From JAUVXJ01 sp034411995 (GTDB lineage: Bacteria > Chloroflexota > Anaerolineae > UBA7937 > B3-Chlor), in assembly GCA_034411995.1 (NCBI GenBank), contig DAOUME010000007.1, positions 124,001 to 188,000 on the forward strand: 64,000 nt of DNA, in the 5' to 3' direction. Every line of letters begins with the position of its first letter. The stretch's first letter is position 1. This document shows positions 57,073 to 64,000 of the stretch, piece after piece. The notes under the pieces are model-generated. The model saw only the letters and a list, made by a program, of their open reading frames with translations. It had not been told where the DNA came from and did not search any database. A program made the position numbers and the translations under genes.

Positions 57073-58821
57073 CTACTGGATCAGGCGCACGAACATATCG
57101 CCCACGACCCCCTCATACTCGAGCCGCCAACTGGAGGTATCGAGGAAATCCGTTTTGTACTGCGCGTTCAAGTACCCTCCATAGAACTCGTCGGGCACGG
57201 GGACACTGTCATGGTCCCGGGCGCCCGGTGCCTGGTATACATAGTTCTCGGTTGTGCTCCAGGTCCCGTTGAGGGACAGAGTCCCCTGGTAGTTCCAGTC
57301 TGAAACCCCCTCGAGAAAGTAGTCGATGGTTTGCCCGAGGGCACCGGCGTCGTTGTCGAAGTGAAACAGGTTGATGCCCACACCAGCGGCTTCTGGTGGC
57401 ACGTAGGCGAAGGTGACCTCGATGGGTACAGCGTGCGCGTCGATATTGACGTTGAGGGGGAGATACCCGGATCCGTAGGTGATGATGCCGCCCGAATCGT
57501 GAGACCAGGAATTGTCCAGCAGATAGAGGTTGCGATCGTTGACGTTGGCCGGCACGGTGTCTGTCGTAGGAGGACCGGCCCAGAGGTCGAAGCCGTTCTC
57601 GCTCCAGCCACTGACCCCATCGACCTCCAGGTAGAGGCTGCGAGACCCATCCTCGTTCACCGTGATGCCCTGAACGTCGCAGTCGGGGTCGCAGTTGACG
57701 TCGACGGTCCAGGCCACCACCCACTGCATATCCGTGGACGGATCGTTGGCCCCACCCACGTACGTGTCGCCGATGTTGTGCCGGAGGATGGACTGGTCCG
57801 ACAGCTCCTCGTGGTAGTAGAGGCGGTACTCTGTCTGCGTGTTGTACGCCGGACTATAGCCCGCGGCAGGACGACCGCCATTGAGGTGGGAGAAACAGCG
57901 ATTCTCGTCTATGCGCATGAACCAGTAGGGGTTCGTCTCGTCGCCGGTCTCCAGCAGACAGGCGTCTCGCCGGTCGTTGTCATGGCTGGTCCCGCCAGGT
58001 GGGTAGCAGTCCACGTCGCTGAGGGCCACCAGGTCCATGCTGCCATCAGGGTGCGTGATGGTCACGGCGTCCTCGATGGACTGGTTGTATCCGTCGGGGT
58101 CCAGCAGCTCGATCTGGACCTGGTCGAAGGCGTAATCAGATGGGATGTGGATGCGGAAGGGATACCCCTGCCCAAACTCGTTGTACAGTTCGGTGTGGTC
58201 CGGGTTCGGGCCATTAGGACAGGTGGCGGGATCGGTGCCGGCGTCTGGGTCGCAGTTAGTGCTGCACGTCCAGCACAGGGGGGTGAAAGCGTCACCCCAG
58301 CGGGGGTTGGAGTACTGGCCCCAGTTGGAGAGGTTGACCGGTCCGACTATACCCCTGCCCCCGGTCTGGGTGGTGTAGATGTCCACCATGGAGCGGTATT
58401 CGGCCACGGCGACCTCGGTCACGTCGGCGTGAGTGAAGTTGATGATGGGCAGGAAGTGCAGGGGCACACGATGGGTGGCCGTGACCGCCCACTGCATGTA
58501 CTCGGTGCTGGGGATACGAGCGGTCTGGAAGAGAGAGATCACACCAGCTTCAGGGTCCGTATCGAACCCGTTGGCGAGCATGAACTGGTCAGTGCGCGCC
58601 GTAGCGGCGCCCTCGTTGGGCAGCTCGATCACCCCGGCCAGTGCGGCAGCGTCCACCGCGCGCTTGAGCCTGCTCTGGCCAGCGTAGATCGTGGCTGCAT
58701 CCAGGGCCAGCCCGGCAAAGAGAACCAGGGCGATGAGGGCAAAAGCGATGATCACGATGGCTTGGCCCTGTTCGTCCCGGCGAAGTAGATTGGCCCTCCT
58801 GTCGTCACCCGTTCTCATCAT
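57073..58821 (-). CDS. TadG-like pilus assembly protein
   Basis: About 582 residues. N-terminal basic stretch, then the TadE/G helix region QGQAIVIIAFALIALVLFAGLALDAATIYAGQSRLKRAVDAAALAG (about 18-65), the hallmark of TadG pseudopilin-like proteins. The large rest (about 130-582) is a Cys-rich beta-type extracellular region with paired Cys-x(3-8)-Cys sets (CWTCSTNCDPDAG, CDPDC) and Asp-rich loops that could bind calcium. No von Willebrand domain was recognised, unlike many TadG. ATG 58821/58818 start (GGGGGAAAAG upstream). It is probably an adhesive minor pilin or assembly factor. Confidence 0.8.
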   Translation of the reverse strand: MMRTGDDRRANLLRRDEQGQAIVIIAFALIALVLFAGLALDAATIYAGQSRLKRAVDAAALAGVIELPNEGAATARTDQFMLANGFDTDPEAGVISLFQTARIPSTEYMQWAVTATHRVPLHFLPIINFTHADVTEVAVAEYRSMVDIYTTQTGGRGIVGPVNLSNWGQYSNPRWGDAFTPLCWTCSTNCDPDAGTDPATCPNGPNPDHTELYNEFGQGYPFRIHIPSDYAFDQVQIELLDPDGYNQSIEDAVTITHPDGSMDLVALSDVDCYPPGGTSHDNDRRDACLLETGDETNPYWFMRIDENRCFSHLNGGRPAAGYSPAYNTQTEYRLYYHEELSDQSILRHNIGDTYVGGANDPSTDMQWVVAWTVDVNCDPDCDVQGITVNEDGSRSLYLEVDGVSGWSENGFDLWAGPPTTDTVPANVNDRNLYLLDNSWSHDSGGIITYGSGYLPLNVNIDAHAVPIEVTFAYVPPEAAGVGINLFHFDNDAGALGQTIDYFLEGVSDWNYQGTLSLNGTWSTTENYVYQAPGARDHDSVPVPDEFYGGYLNAQYKTDFLDTSSWRLEYEGVVGDMFVRLIQ

Positions 58822-58883
58822 CTTTTCCCCCGATGTCTGTCCTCCACTGTCATCTTGCTGCAAATCGAACTATCGGCTAGCGA

Positions 58884-59915
58884 TCACTCTGTGCAACCCG
58901 TCGAGTCGAAGCCTTCGAACTCGATGGAAATCTTGTTCGTGCCGGGCAAATAGTAGCCTGTGAGCTTGACGATGGCGAAGTTGGAGGCGTGGTACTTGCC
59001 GTTGGCGCCGCCTTCGTCGGAAAACTCGTCGAAGACCACGATACGAATCCAACCCTTGCTGATCAGTCCGTCCAGAGCGGCTCGGACGTTGCTGCTGTTA
59101 CCGACCCCGGTGTTGGCCCAGATCCAGTCGCCTACGCTGAGGTGGGTATCGGTGGGGTCCATTGCGTTCTGGAACTCACTGGTCGTGGGTCTTTCCAGGG
59201 CGTCTACTAGAGTGTCAGAACTTCCACCGCTGGGGTCGTTCGGCCAGCGAAGCCAGCCGAACTTGCCCTCGCCAGTGCCGTTGAGGATGTCCTCGATCTT
59301 GTCACCTTTGCTCTTGCCGGACAGCACAGAGCGGTGCACCGCAATAGGGTAGGAATTGCACACACCCGAGAGGGGGCGCGGCGTCTCCATACGCATCACC
59401 GCCACGCTCCTCATCGGTATCGCCTCGCTCAACTGTGCCACCAGGGGCAGTCCGAGAAGCGATGGACAGCGGTAGGTCAGGTCCACGGCGATCAGTTCCA
59501 CATCGCAAGACTTGCCATCCTCCAGATCCAGCCTGGCCAGCAGCTCGTCCGGGGTGAGGCATTGGGTCCCCAGTGTCGGTCCCATCACCGGCTGGCAATC
59601 GAACGTATCGACGGCGCAGTTCGGCGCCGTGCCCGTCAGCTTGGCCCGCACAACGTACAGGTCCGAGTTCTCCGTAGTGTAGTTCACCAGTTGGGCGGAG
59701 GCTCCCTGGACGATGGTCATCACGCCCGCGTCAGAGCCGCCCATGGAACCGAAGCGTGCCCCTTCTCGCACGGCGTTGATGGTCTGGTTGTAGGCGTTGA
59801 GCGCGTGTCCGAGCTCCACGATCCCGACCGCCAGGAGCAGCAACACCGGGAGCATAAAAGCCACTTCCACCAGGCTCTGTCCGTCCTCACGAGATCTGAA
59901 AACCCTTGCTCTCAT
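58884..59915 (-). CDS. TadE-like protein with extracellular domain
   Basis: 343 residues. The N-terminal pseudopilin-like segment reads DGQSLVEVAFMLPVLLLLAVGIVELGHALNAYNQTINAVREGARFGS, the TadE hallmark with conserved Glu. The extracellular 270 residues include four Cys in a CAVDTFDCQP and a CDVE/CNSY region and a terminal GFDSTGC; the family is otherwise uncharacterised. TadE-like proteins are thought to be minor pilins or assembly proteins. ATG 59915 start; it precedes the TadG-like gene by 62 bases. Confidence 0.85.
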   Translation of the reverse strand: MRARVFRSREDGQSLVEVAFMLPVLLLLAVGIVELGHALNAYNQTINAVREGARFGSMGGSDAGVMTIVQGASAQLVNYTTENSDLYVVRAKLTGTAPNCAVDTFDCQPVMGPTLGTQCLTPDELLARLDLEDGKSCDVELIAVDLTYRCPSLLGLPLVAQLSEAIPMRSVAVMRMETPRPLSGVCNSYPIAVHRSVLSGKSKGDKIEDILNGTGEGKFGWLRWPNDPSGGSSDTLVDALERPTTSEFQNAMDPTDTHLSVGDWIWANTGVGNSSNVRAALDGLISKGWIRIVVFDEFSDEGGANGKYHASNFAIVKLTGYYLPGTNKISIEFEGFDSTGCTE

Positions 59916-59971
59916 CTCGTTTCCTCCCTTCGCGCCTCCTGAACGGGGCGCGCATACTGCTCGGCGGCTGG

Positions 59972-60568
59972 CTAGGACCCGGGGGTCCTGACCTCACCGC
60001 TCGTGGGGTCCACCTGCACCGTGAGTGTGGTTCTGTTGGCGCTGGAAAGTCCGAAGGCCAGCCAGATCGCGGATTCGCCGTCTTCGGACGGCCCGAGGCG
60101 AAGGCTGACTGTCGCCTGGGGATTCTCTTCCAGGAAGCGACGACCACCGTGATCGAGAAAGGTCGTCAGCACCTGAGGGCTGTCCACCTTCCACGCGGCA
60201 CAATCCAGGACCCTGGTGTTCGGATTGGCGTCGATGGTATCCGCTGCGGCAGCTCCCTGAGGGGTCACGGACCAGATCCTGGCGCTGCGCGCCTGCGGCG
60301 AGAAGAAGGTGTACGACCAGCTTACCTCCTCGATCAAGAGCTCGTCCGGAAGAAGACCTCGCCAACTGGCGTTGGCGCTTACCAGTTGCGCGTCGCCCTG
60401 CCAGGCTCTGGCCGCTTCCTCTGCGGCGGGAAGCGCTTCCCTGGCGGTGAAGCCTCGGCTGTCGGGAACCCTGGTGAAGGACGAGTTCACCAGCAGGATG
60501 GCCAGCGCACCGTAGGTGACGGCGACCAAGAGGACCAGGCCGACGATCAAGTACTTGAGCTTCCTCAT
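59972..60568 (-). CDS. Secreted single-helix protein of unknown function in the Tad region
   Basis: 198 residues with an N-terminal signal anchor (KYLIVGLVLLVAVTYGALAILLV) and a periplasm-facing domain. The pattern AWQGDAQLVSANASW...W...DG..RSARIWSV..P.G...A..I.....V and the closing TLTVQVDPTSGEVRTPGS look like a PepSY-like or related beta-alpha fold, but that is uncertain. It lies 5 bases from the BNR gene upstream and 56 bases before the TadE-like gene downstream, consistent with a common operon. Start ATG 60568. Confidence 0.65.
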   Translation of the reverse strand: MRKLKYLIVGLVLLVAVTYGALAILLVNSSFTRVPDSRGFTAREALPAAEEAARAWQGDAQLVSANASWRGLLPDELLIEEVSWSYTFFSPQARSARIWSVTPQGAAAADTIDANPNTRVLDCAAWKVDSPQVLTTFLDHGGRRFLEENPQATVSLRLGPSEDGESAIWLAFGLSSANRTTLTVQVDPTSGEVRTPGS

Positions 60569-60573
60569 CCTCG

Positions 60574-61836
60574 CTAGTACTCCTTGAACCCGAGCGCAAG
60601 GTGCCAGACGAGGGGGAGAGTGTGTGCGTAGTAGATGTCGTTGTCCTGGAGCAGTTCCTGCTGCTGCCAGACCATGTGCACGAGAGTGCCGTCAGTGGCC
60701 ACGATGGGAAAATCATCCGAGTGGGCATCATTCTCCGATATGGCCAGGGGCTCTGACCACGATGTCCCTCCGTCATGAGACACGGCACAGTAGATACGAT
60801 CCCAGACGTCACCGGCCAGTAGCCCGTTCCAAGCTACGTGTACGTCGTTTGGCTCACCGAGAGCGACGGAAGGACTGGCGTAGTTGGGCAGTTGCTGAGA
60901 GATCTCCACCCTGCTTCCCGGGATGAGGGTAGGGGAGATCTCGCCCGTGTCGCTGATGGGAAACACTGCATAGTAGACGTCCTGTGTGTCCTGCTGCCCG
61001 GGCACGTCCACGGCGAAGACCACGTGCACTATGCCATTCTCTCCCACGGCGAGCTGAGGGCTGGTGGCGTTGGGGTCGATCTTCTCGCTCACCGTCACGG
61101 GCACCGACCAGGTGGTATGCCCAGCTTCGACTGTGCCCGAGATGTACATGATCTCGTTGGGATCCGCGTTCTCCTGCCAGACCAGGTGCAAGTTGCCGTC
61201 CCCGTCCGCGGTCATTCTCGCACGCAGGGAGCTGAATAGGGTGTCCGTGACGAAGTCTGGATCCGCCCAGGTGCTGCCGCTCTCCACTTTCCAGCTATAG
61301 AAAAGGTCGAAGTGCGACGACAGCTTGTCCGACCAGACGATGTGGACCAGGTCTCCTGCGTCAACGATGGTAGGCTCTTGAATGTCGCTGTCTGTGATCA
61401 CCACGGTTTCTTGAACGCCCCAGCCCAGTGCGTACCTCCTGGCATAGAGCAACTCGTACTGCGGCCGACTTTCCTCCCACCAGCAGGCGTGCGCGCTGCC
61501 GTCGCTGCCCACAGCTAGCGCACCCTGGTACGACGGATGGCTGGTGGCGATGACCTCACGGACCGTCCAGCTACTGCCTCCATCGTCGGACCGCACGTAA
61601 TAGGGCTCGGCCTGCCCGGTGCTGTCGTCCATCCACAGGAAATGGAGCCTGCCGCTGCCGTCCACAGCCAGGGCCGGCCCACGAGAGGCGTCGTCTCCGC
61701 TTTGAGAGACCTCCTTGGGCAGCATCCAGCCCACCTGCTCGGTAAGGCTGCCCGTTTGTGCCAGGGCTGTGGCGCTGAGCATGAGAACGCAGATGGCGAC
61801 GACGAAAACGGTGATAAAGAGAACCCTTCGCAACAC
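60574..61836 (-). CDS. Secreted BNR-type beta-propeller protein
   Basis: 420 residues. Signal peptide near residues 5-26 (VLFITVFVVAICVLMLSATALAQ), then repeats of a sialidase/exo-alpha-like propeller: SDDGGSSWTV Asp box early, several LHLVWQENADPNEI / VHIVWSDKL / VHVAWNGLL W-type strands, and a late SHDGGTSWSEPLA Asp box. Active-site residues of true sialidases (Arg triad, Tyr) are not evident, so binding rather than catalysis is likely. It sits between two Tad-type genes and may be displayed with the pilus. C-terminus ends in a short hydrophobic tail. Confidence 0.75.
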   Translation of the reverse strand: MLRRVLFITVFVVAICVLMLSATALAQTGSLTEQVGWMLPKEVSQSGDDASRGPALAVDGSGRLHFLWMDDSTGQAEPYYVRSDDGGSSWTVREVIATSHPSYQGALAVGSDGSAHACWWEESRPQYELLYARRYALGWGVQETVVITDSDIQEPTIVDAGDLVHIVWSDKLSSHFDLFYSWKVESGSTWADPDFVTDTLFSSLRARMTADGDGNLHLVWQENADPNEIMYISGTVEAGHTTWSVPVTVSEKIDPNATSPQLAVGENGIVHVVFAVDVPGQQDTQDVYYAVFPISDTGEISPTLIPGSRVEISQQLPNYASPSVALGEPNDVHVAWNGLLAGDVWDRIYCAVSHDGGTSWSEPLAISENDAHSDDFPIVATDGTLVHMVWQQQELLQDNDIYYAHTLPLVWHLALGFKEY

Positions 61837-61855
61837 TCAGCTCTACCTGCTTCTA

Positions 61856-64000
61856 TTACAACGGATACAAGATGACATCGACGTTGGCGGTCTGCTGCGA
61901 TGGTAGCACCTGGATGCCACTCTCCGTTCCCACATAGAGGGTGCCGGGCAGGTCCAGAGTGCCTTGGACAGTATAGCCCGTTCCCGCTGGGACGCAAGAG
62001 AACACATATCGGCCCACAGTATCTGTCAGAGTCTGGTCGATGACTTGATCTGATGAGTCATACAGTGACATGTAGACTCTGTCTGTGGGCACCACCAACT
62101 GGCCGCCGATGAAAGCCCATACCGTGCCGCTGATGCTGCCGCACGTCGGGTCCGGCGTGGCGGTGGGCGTGGGAGTCGGCGGAGTCCCTACGCAGGTGAC
62201 AGCCACCGTCACCGGGCTGCTGACGTTGTTCAGCTCGTCGGTTTCGCTCACGAACTGGAAGCTATCGGCCTGGGCATAGAGGTAGTGCGTGCCGCTGATC
62301 ACGAAGCTGTGAGTGAAAGTAATGGTGGTGCTGGTGTTGGGACCGAGGCTACCCAGGCCCTGCCAGGCCACGCCCGACTGGTTGGGCGGCGGGAGACCGA
62401 CGGTGTCCGTGTAGACGTAGAGGTCCGTCCAGAAGAACTCATTGCAGGGACCGGTGGAGGCGTTCGTCACCTCGGAGGTGATGTCCACCGGCGACCAGCA
62501 GGTGGTGATGGGCTGGTCGCCCGGTACCGAGAGGCCGGTGATCTTCAGGTCCGGCGGGACGACGGGCGTCTTGGTAGGGGTGGGGGTGCTGGTGGGCGTG
62601 TGTGTAGGCCCCGTGGTGGACGTCGGCGTGGGCGGGTAGGCGGTGAAGGCTACGTCGATTCCGCTGATGATGGCCTCGCCGAATGATGGCGCCAGGTCGA
62701 TCTCCAGCCGGCCGTCGTTCACGGTGGTCGTGAAGGTACGCGGATAGGCCACACACTTGCCGGCCACGCTGTACAGATCCAGATCATTCAGCACCATCTG
62801 TCCTTCGATAGCGACATCGAACACACGATCGACCGGAAAGTTGACGGTGGGCTCGACGAACAGAAGCGTCACCTGGTACTGGCCGTTGGTCACGTTGTCG
62901 AAGTAGTAGGTCATGAACTCGCCGTGGACGTAGGAGTTGTACAGATCCTTGTCGGTGGTCCCGGCCACCGAGGCGCAGGCCCCTTGGTTCCGTGTCACCA
63001 GTGTAAGCAGGCCGGTATAGCCCCAGCTACCTGTGGAGTAGGGTTGATCTTTGTGCCACAGGTGGCCTCCGCCGTCCGTATAGTCCGCGTTGTCGCCACA
63101 GGTGACGCTATTGTTATAAGGCGTCGGGGTCGACGTGGGAGTAGCAGTGCTGGTGCCGGTGGCCGTGCCTGTGAATGTAGCGGTTGCGGTGGCGGTGTTG
63201 GTGGCCGCGGGTGTGCTGGTGGGGGTGCTGGTGGCCGCACCGACCACGGCATCGTCGTAGGTGTAGTTGCCGATGGCCCGAATGGTATTGCCCGCGACCA
63301 ATCCTGGTGAGACGGATATTCGAAACGTCCCATCAGCTTGAGTCTGGCCCGAACCGAGGATTTGCCGCGCCGTCCAGTCCCAGACAGTGATCAGCGTTTC
63401 GTAGTCTGGATCTGCATGGCCGGTGACGAAGGTGTCACCAGGGCGCAGAGGCTCGTTGATGGTGACCGGAACAGGGGTCGAGGTGGGAGTCGGAGTGAAG
63501 GTCGGTGTGAAGGTCGGAGGAATCTCCAGTTCGGGTGGCACCACGCCGCCGTGAGCCTGTCCTGTGGGTCCGAAAGGCTCGTTGATCATTTCCACCCGAC
63601 CGGTCACGGGCACGTAGGGCGCGATCAGTGAGAGGATAGGGCTGATCACCCTCACGTTGTAGGTCACCTGCACCTGGACCCTCTCCCCGGGCAACCCGGC
63701 AGCATCGTAGCCGCCTCTCGACCACACCACGATGCAGTAGTAGTCCGGCAGGTAGTTACTGTCGCAGCAATAGTCGCTGCATCCTGGCTCGTCCAGCAGC
63801 GGCAATCCTGACCCCAGGATATCCTTGGCTGCCGCTTTGATGTTGTCGACGCGTAGCGAGCCACCGCGTCCGGTTACGGCGTACCGGGCCCCTTCCCGGG
63901 CAGCGTTCTGGACCGTGACGTAGGCCTGGAAGATTCTGCCGGTTTCGATGACCAGGAACATGGTGATCAGGACCGTGGGCAGGATGATGGCGAATTCCGT
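61856..64000 (-). CDS. Giant TadE-like protein with malectin, CARDB and beta modules (5' end outside window)
   Basis: The frame is open to the right window edge; at least 714 residues are visible, starting inside a TadE pseudopilin helix (TEFAIILPTVLITMFLVIE, then NAAREGARYAVTG). An early beta part (about 40-150) is followed by a Thr-Pro linker, an Ig-like module (about 165-245), a long Thr/Ala linker, a malectin-type domain (about 295-450: YTDGGGHLWHKDQPY, FDNVTNGQYQVTLLFVEPTVNF, RVFDVAIEGQMVLNDLDLYSVAG, IISGIDVAF), a further linker, a CARDB domain (about 478-605: VTNASTGPCNEFFWTDLYVY, ADSFQFVSETDELNNVSSPV), and a C-terminal carboxypeptidase-regulatory-like domain (SGTVWAFIG..GRYVFSCVPAGTGYTV). 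This is a pilus-linked or secreted adhesin-type protein with carbohydrate-binding potential. Confidence 0.85.
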   Translation of the reverse strand, partial: TEFAIILPTVLITMFLVIETGRIFQAYVTVQNAAREGARYAVTGRGGSLRVDNIKAAAKDILGSGLPLLDEPGCSDYCCDSNYLPDYYCIVVWSRGGYDAAGLPGERVQVQVTYNVRVISPILSLIAPYVPVTGRVEMINEPFGPTGQAHGGVVPPELEIPPTFTPTFTPTPTSTPVPVTINEPLRPGDTFVTGHADPDYETLITVWDWTARQILGSGQTQADGTFRISVSPGLVAGNTIRAIGNYTYDDAVVGAATSTPTSTPAATNTATATATFTGTATGTSTATPTSTPTPYNNSVTCGDNADYTDGGGHLWHKDQPYSTGSWGYTGLLTLVTRNQGACASVAGTTDKDLYNSYVHGEFMTYYFDNVTNGQYQVTLLFVEPTVNFPVDRVFDVAIEGQMVLNDLDLYSVAGKCVAYPRTFTTTVNDGRLEIDLAPSFGEAIISGIDVAFTAYPPTPTSTTGPTHTPTSTPTPTKTPVVPPDLKITGLSVPGDQPITTCWSPVDITSEVTNASTGPCNEFFWTDLYVYTDTVGLPPPNQSGVAWQGLGSLGPNTSTTITFTHSFVISGTHYLYAQADSFQFVSETDELNNVSSPVTVAVTCVGTPPTPTPTATPDPTCGSISGTVWAFIGGQLVVPTDRVYMSLYDSSDQVIDQTLTDTVGRYVFSCVPAGTGYTVQGTLDLPGTLYVGTESGIQVLPSQQTANVDVILYPL

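Noticed and set aside
1..64000. CRISPR array, rRNA operon, prophage or integrase
   Set aside because: No regularly spaced direct repeats, no rRNA core sequences, and no integrase, capsid or terminase genes were seen.

Overview
The window looks like a GC-rich, monoderm-type bacterial chromosome. I infer a member of the Chloroflexota (Anaerolineae-like), probably a metagenomic or environmental genome. The pointers are: a Tad/Flp pilus locus without a secretin in view, a CpaE with an N-terminal response-regulator receiver domain, secreted proteins with long Thr-Pro linkers, GT39 mannosyltransferase-like proteins with trailing beta-sandwich repeats, Gram-positive-type undecaprenol/diacylglycerol kinase, and long-form HPF. 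This taxonomic call rests on gene-family impressions only; no rRNA is present. Genes are densely packed and mostly vertically normal; the only clear mobile element is one IS. Many intergenic regions carry near-consensus sigma-70-type promoters (TTGnnn, a 17-bp spacer, TAnAAT), and these decide several start codons.

Layout. 1-11 kb: tail of a saccharopine-dehydrogenase-like gene, a large GT39 membrane glycosyltransferase, a very compact candidate small RNA with its own promoter and terminator (4.7 kb), a secreted GH-A clan glycosidase, a BNR-repeat lipoprotein and a membrane-embedded spermidine-synthase-like protein. 11-19 kb: flavodoxin, MBL hydrolase, CstA behind a 258-nt leader, then a four-gene cluster of two small paralogous membrane-associated proteins followed by two overlapping ArsA/Get3-type ATPases, and a TPR membrane protein. 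19-25 kb: DNA polymerase IV, tRNA-Leu(GAG), an IS5/IS1182-like insertion sequence, and feoA-feoB-feoC. 25-31.5 kb: mfd, pth, an anchored surface protein and fabF. 31.5-34 kb: an ECF sigma factor, a DegV protein and a small membrane protein.

33.9-44.4 kb is one long minus-strand run: thiolase, small protein, 3-hydroxyacyl-CoA dehydrogenase, enoyl-CoA hydratase and acyl-CoA dehydrogenase (a complete acyl-CoA beta-oxidation or short-chain acyl-CoA module), then HIT protein, adenosine-specific kinase, YqeY, PgpH-like HD phosphodiesterase, YbeY, undecaprenol/diacylglycerol kinase and a geranylgeranyl-reductase-like flavoprotein. 44.6-49.4 kb is a plus-strand run with mutL, a secreted Ig-like protein and two GT2 glycosyltransferases.

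49.4-64 kb is a minus-strand Tad pilus region. cpaB-cpaE-cpaF-tadB-tadC share a promoter at 57.0 kb and run on into comF, hpf and a low-molecular-weight phosphatase. Upstream lie a TadG-like protein, a TadE-like protein, two secreted accessory proteins and the 3' part of a giant TadE-like protein carrying malectin, CARDB and further beta domains. No Flp pilin or prepilin peptidase is seen in the window.

The most interesting unit is the small-protein/ArsA-pair cluster (14.99-17.65 kb). It has the architecture expected of a dedicated membrane-protein targeting or ATP-dependent assembly system: duplicated hydrophobic clients or partners next to a divergent, probably heterodimeric, ATPase pair.
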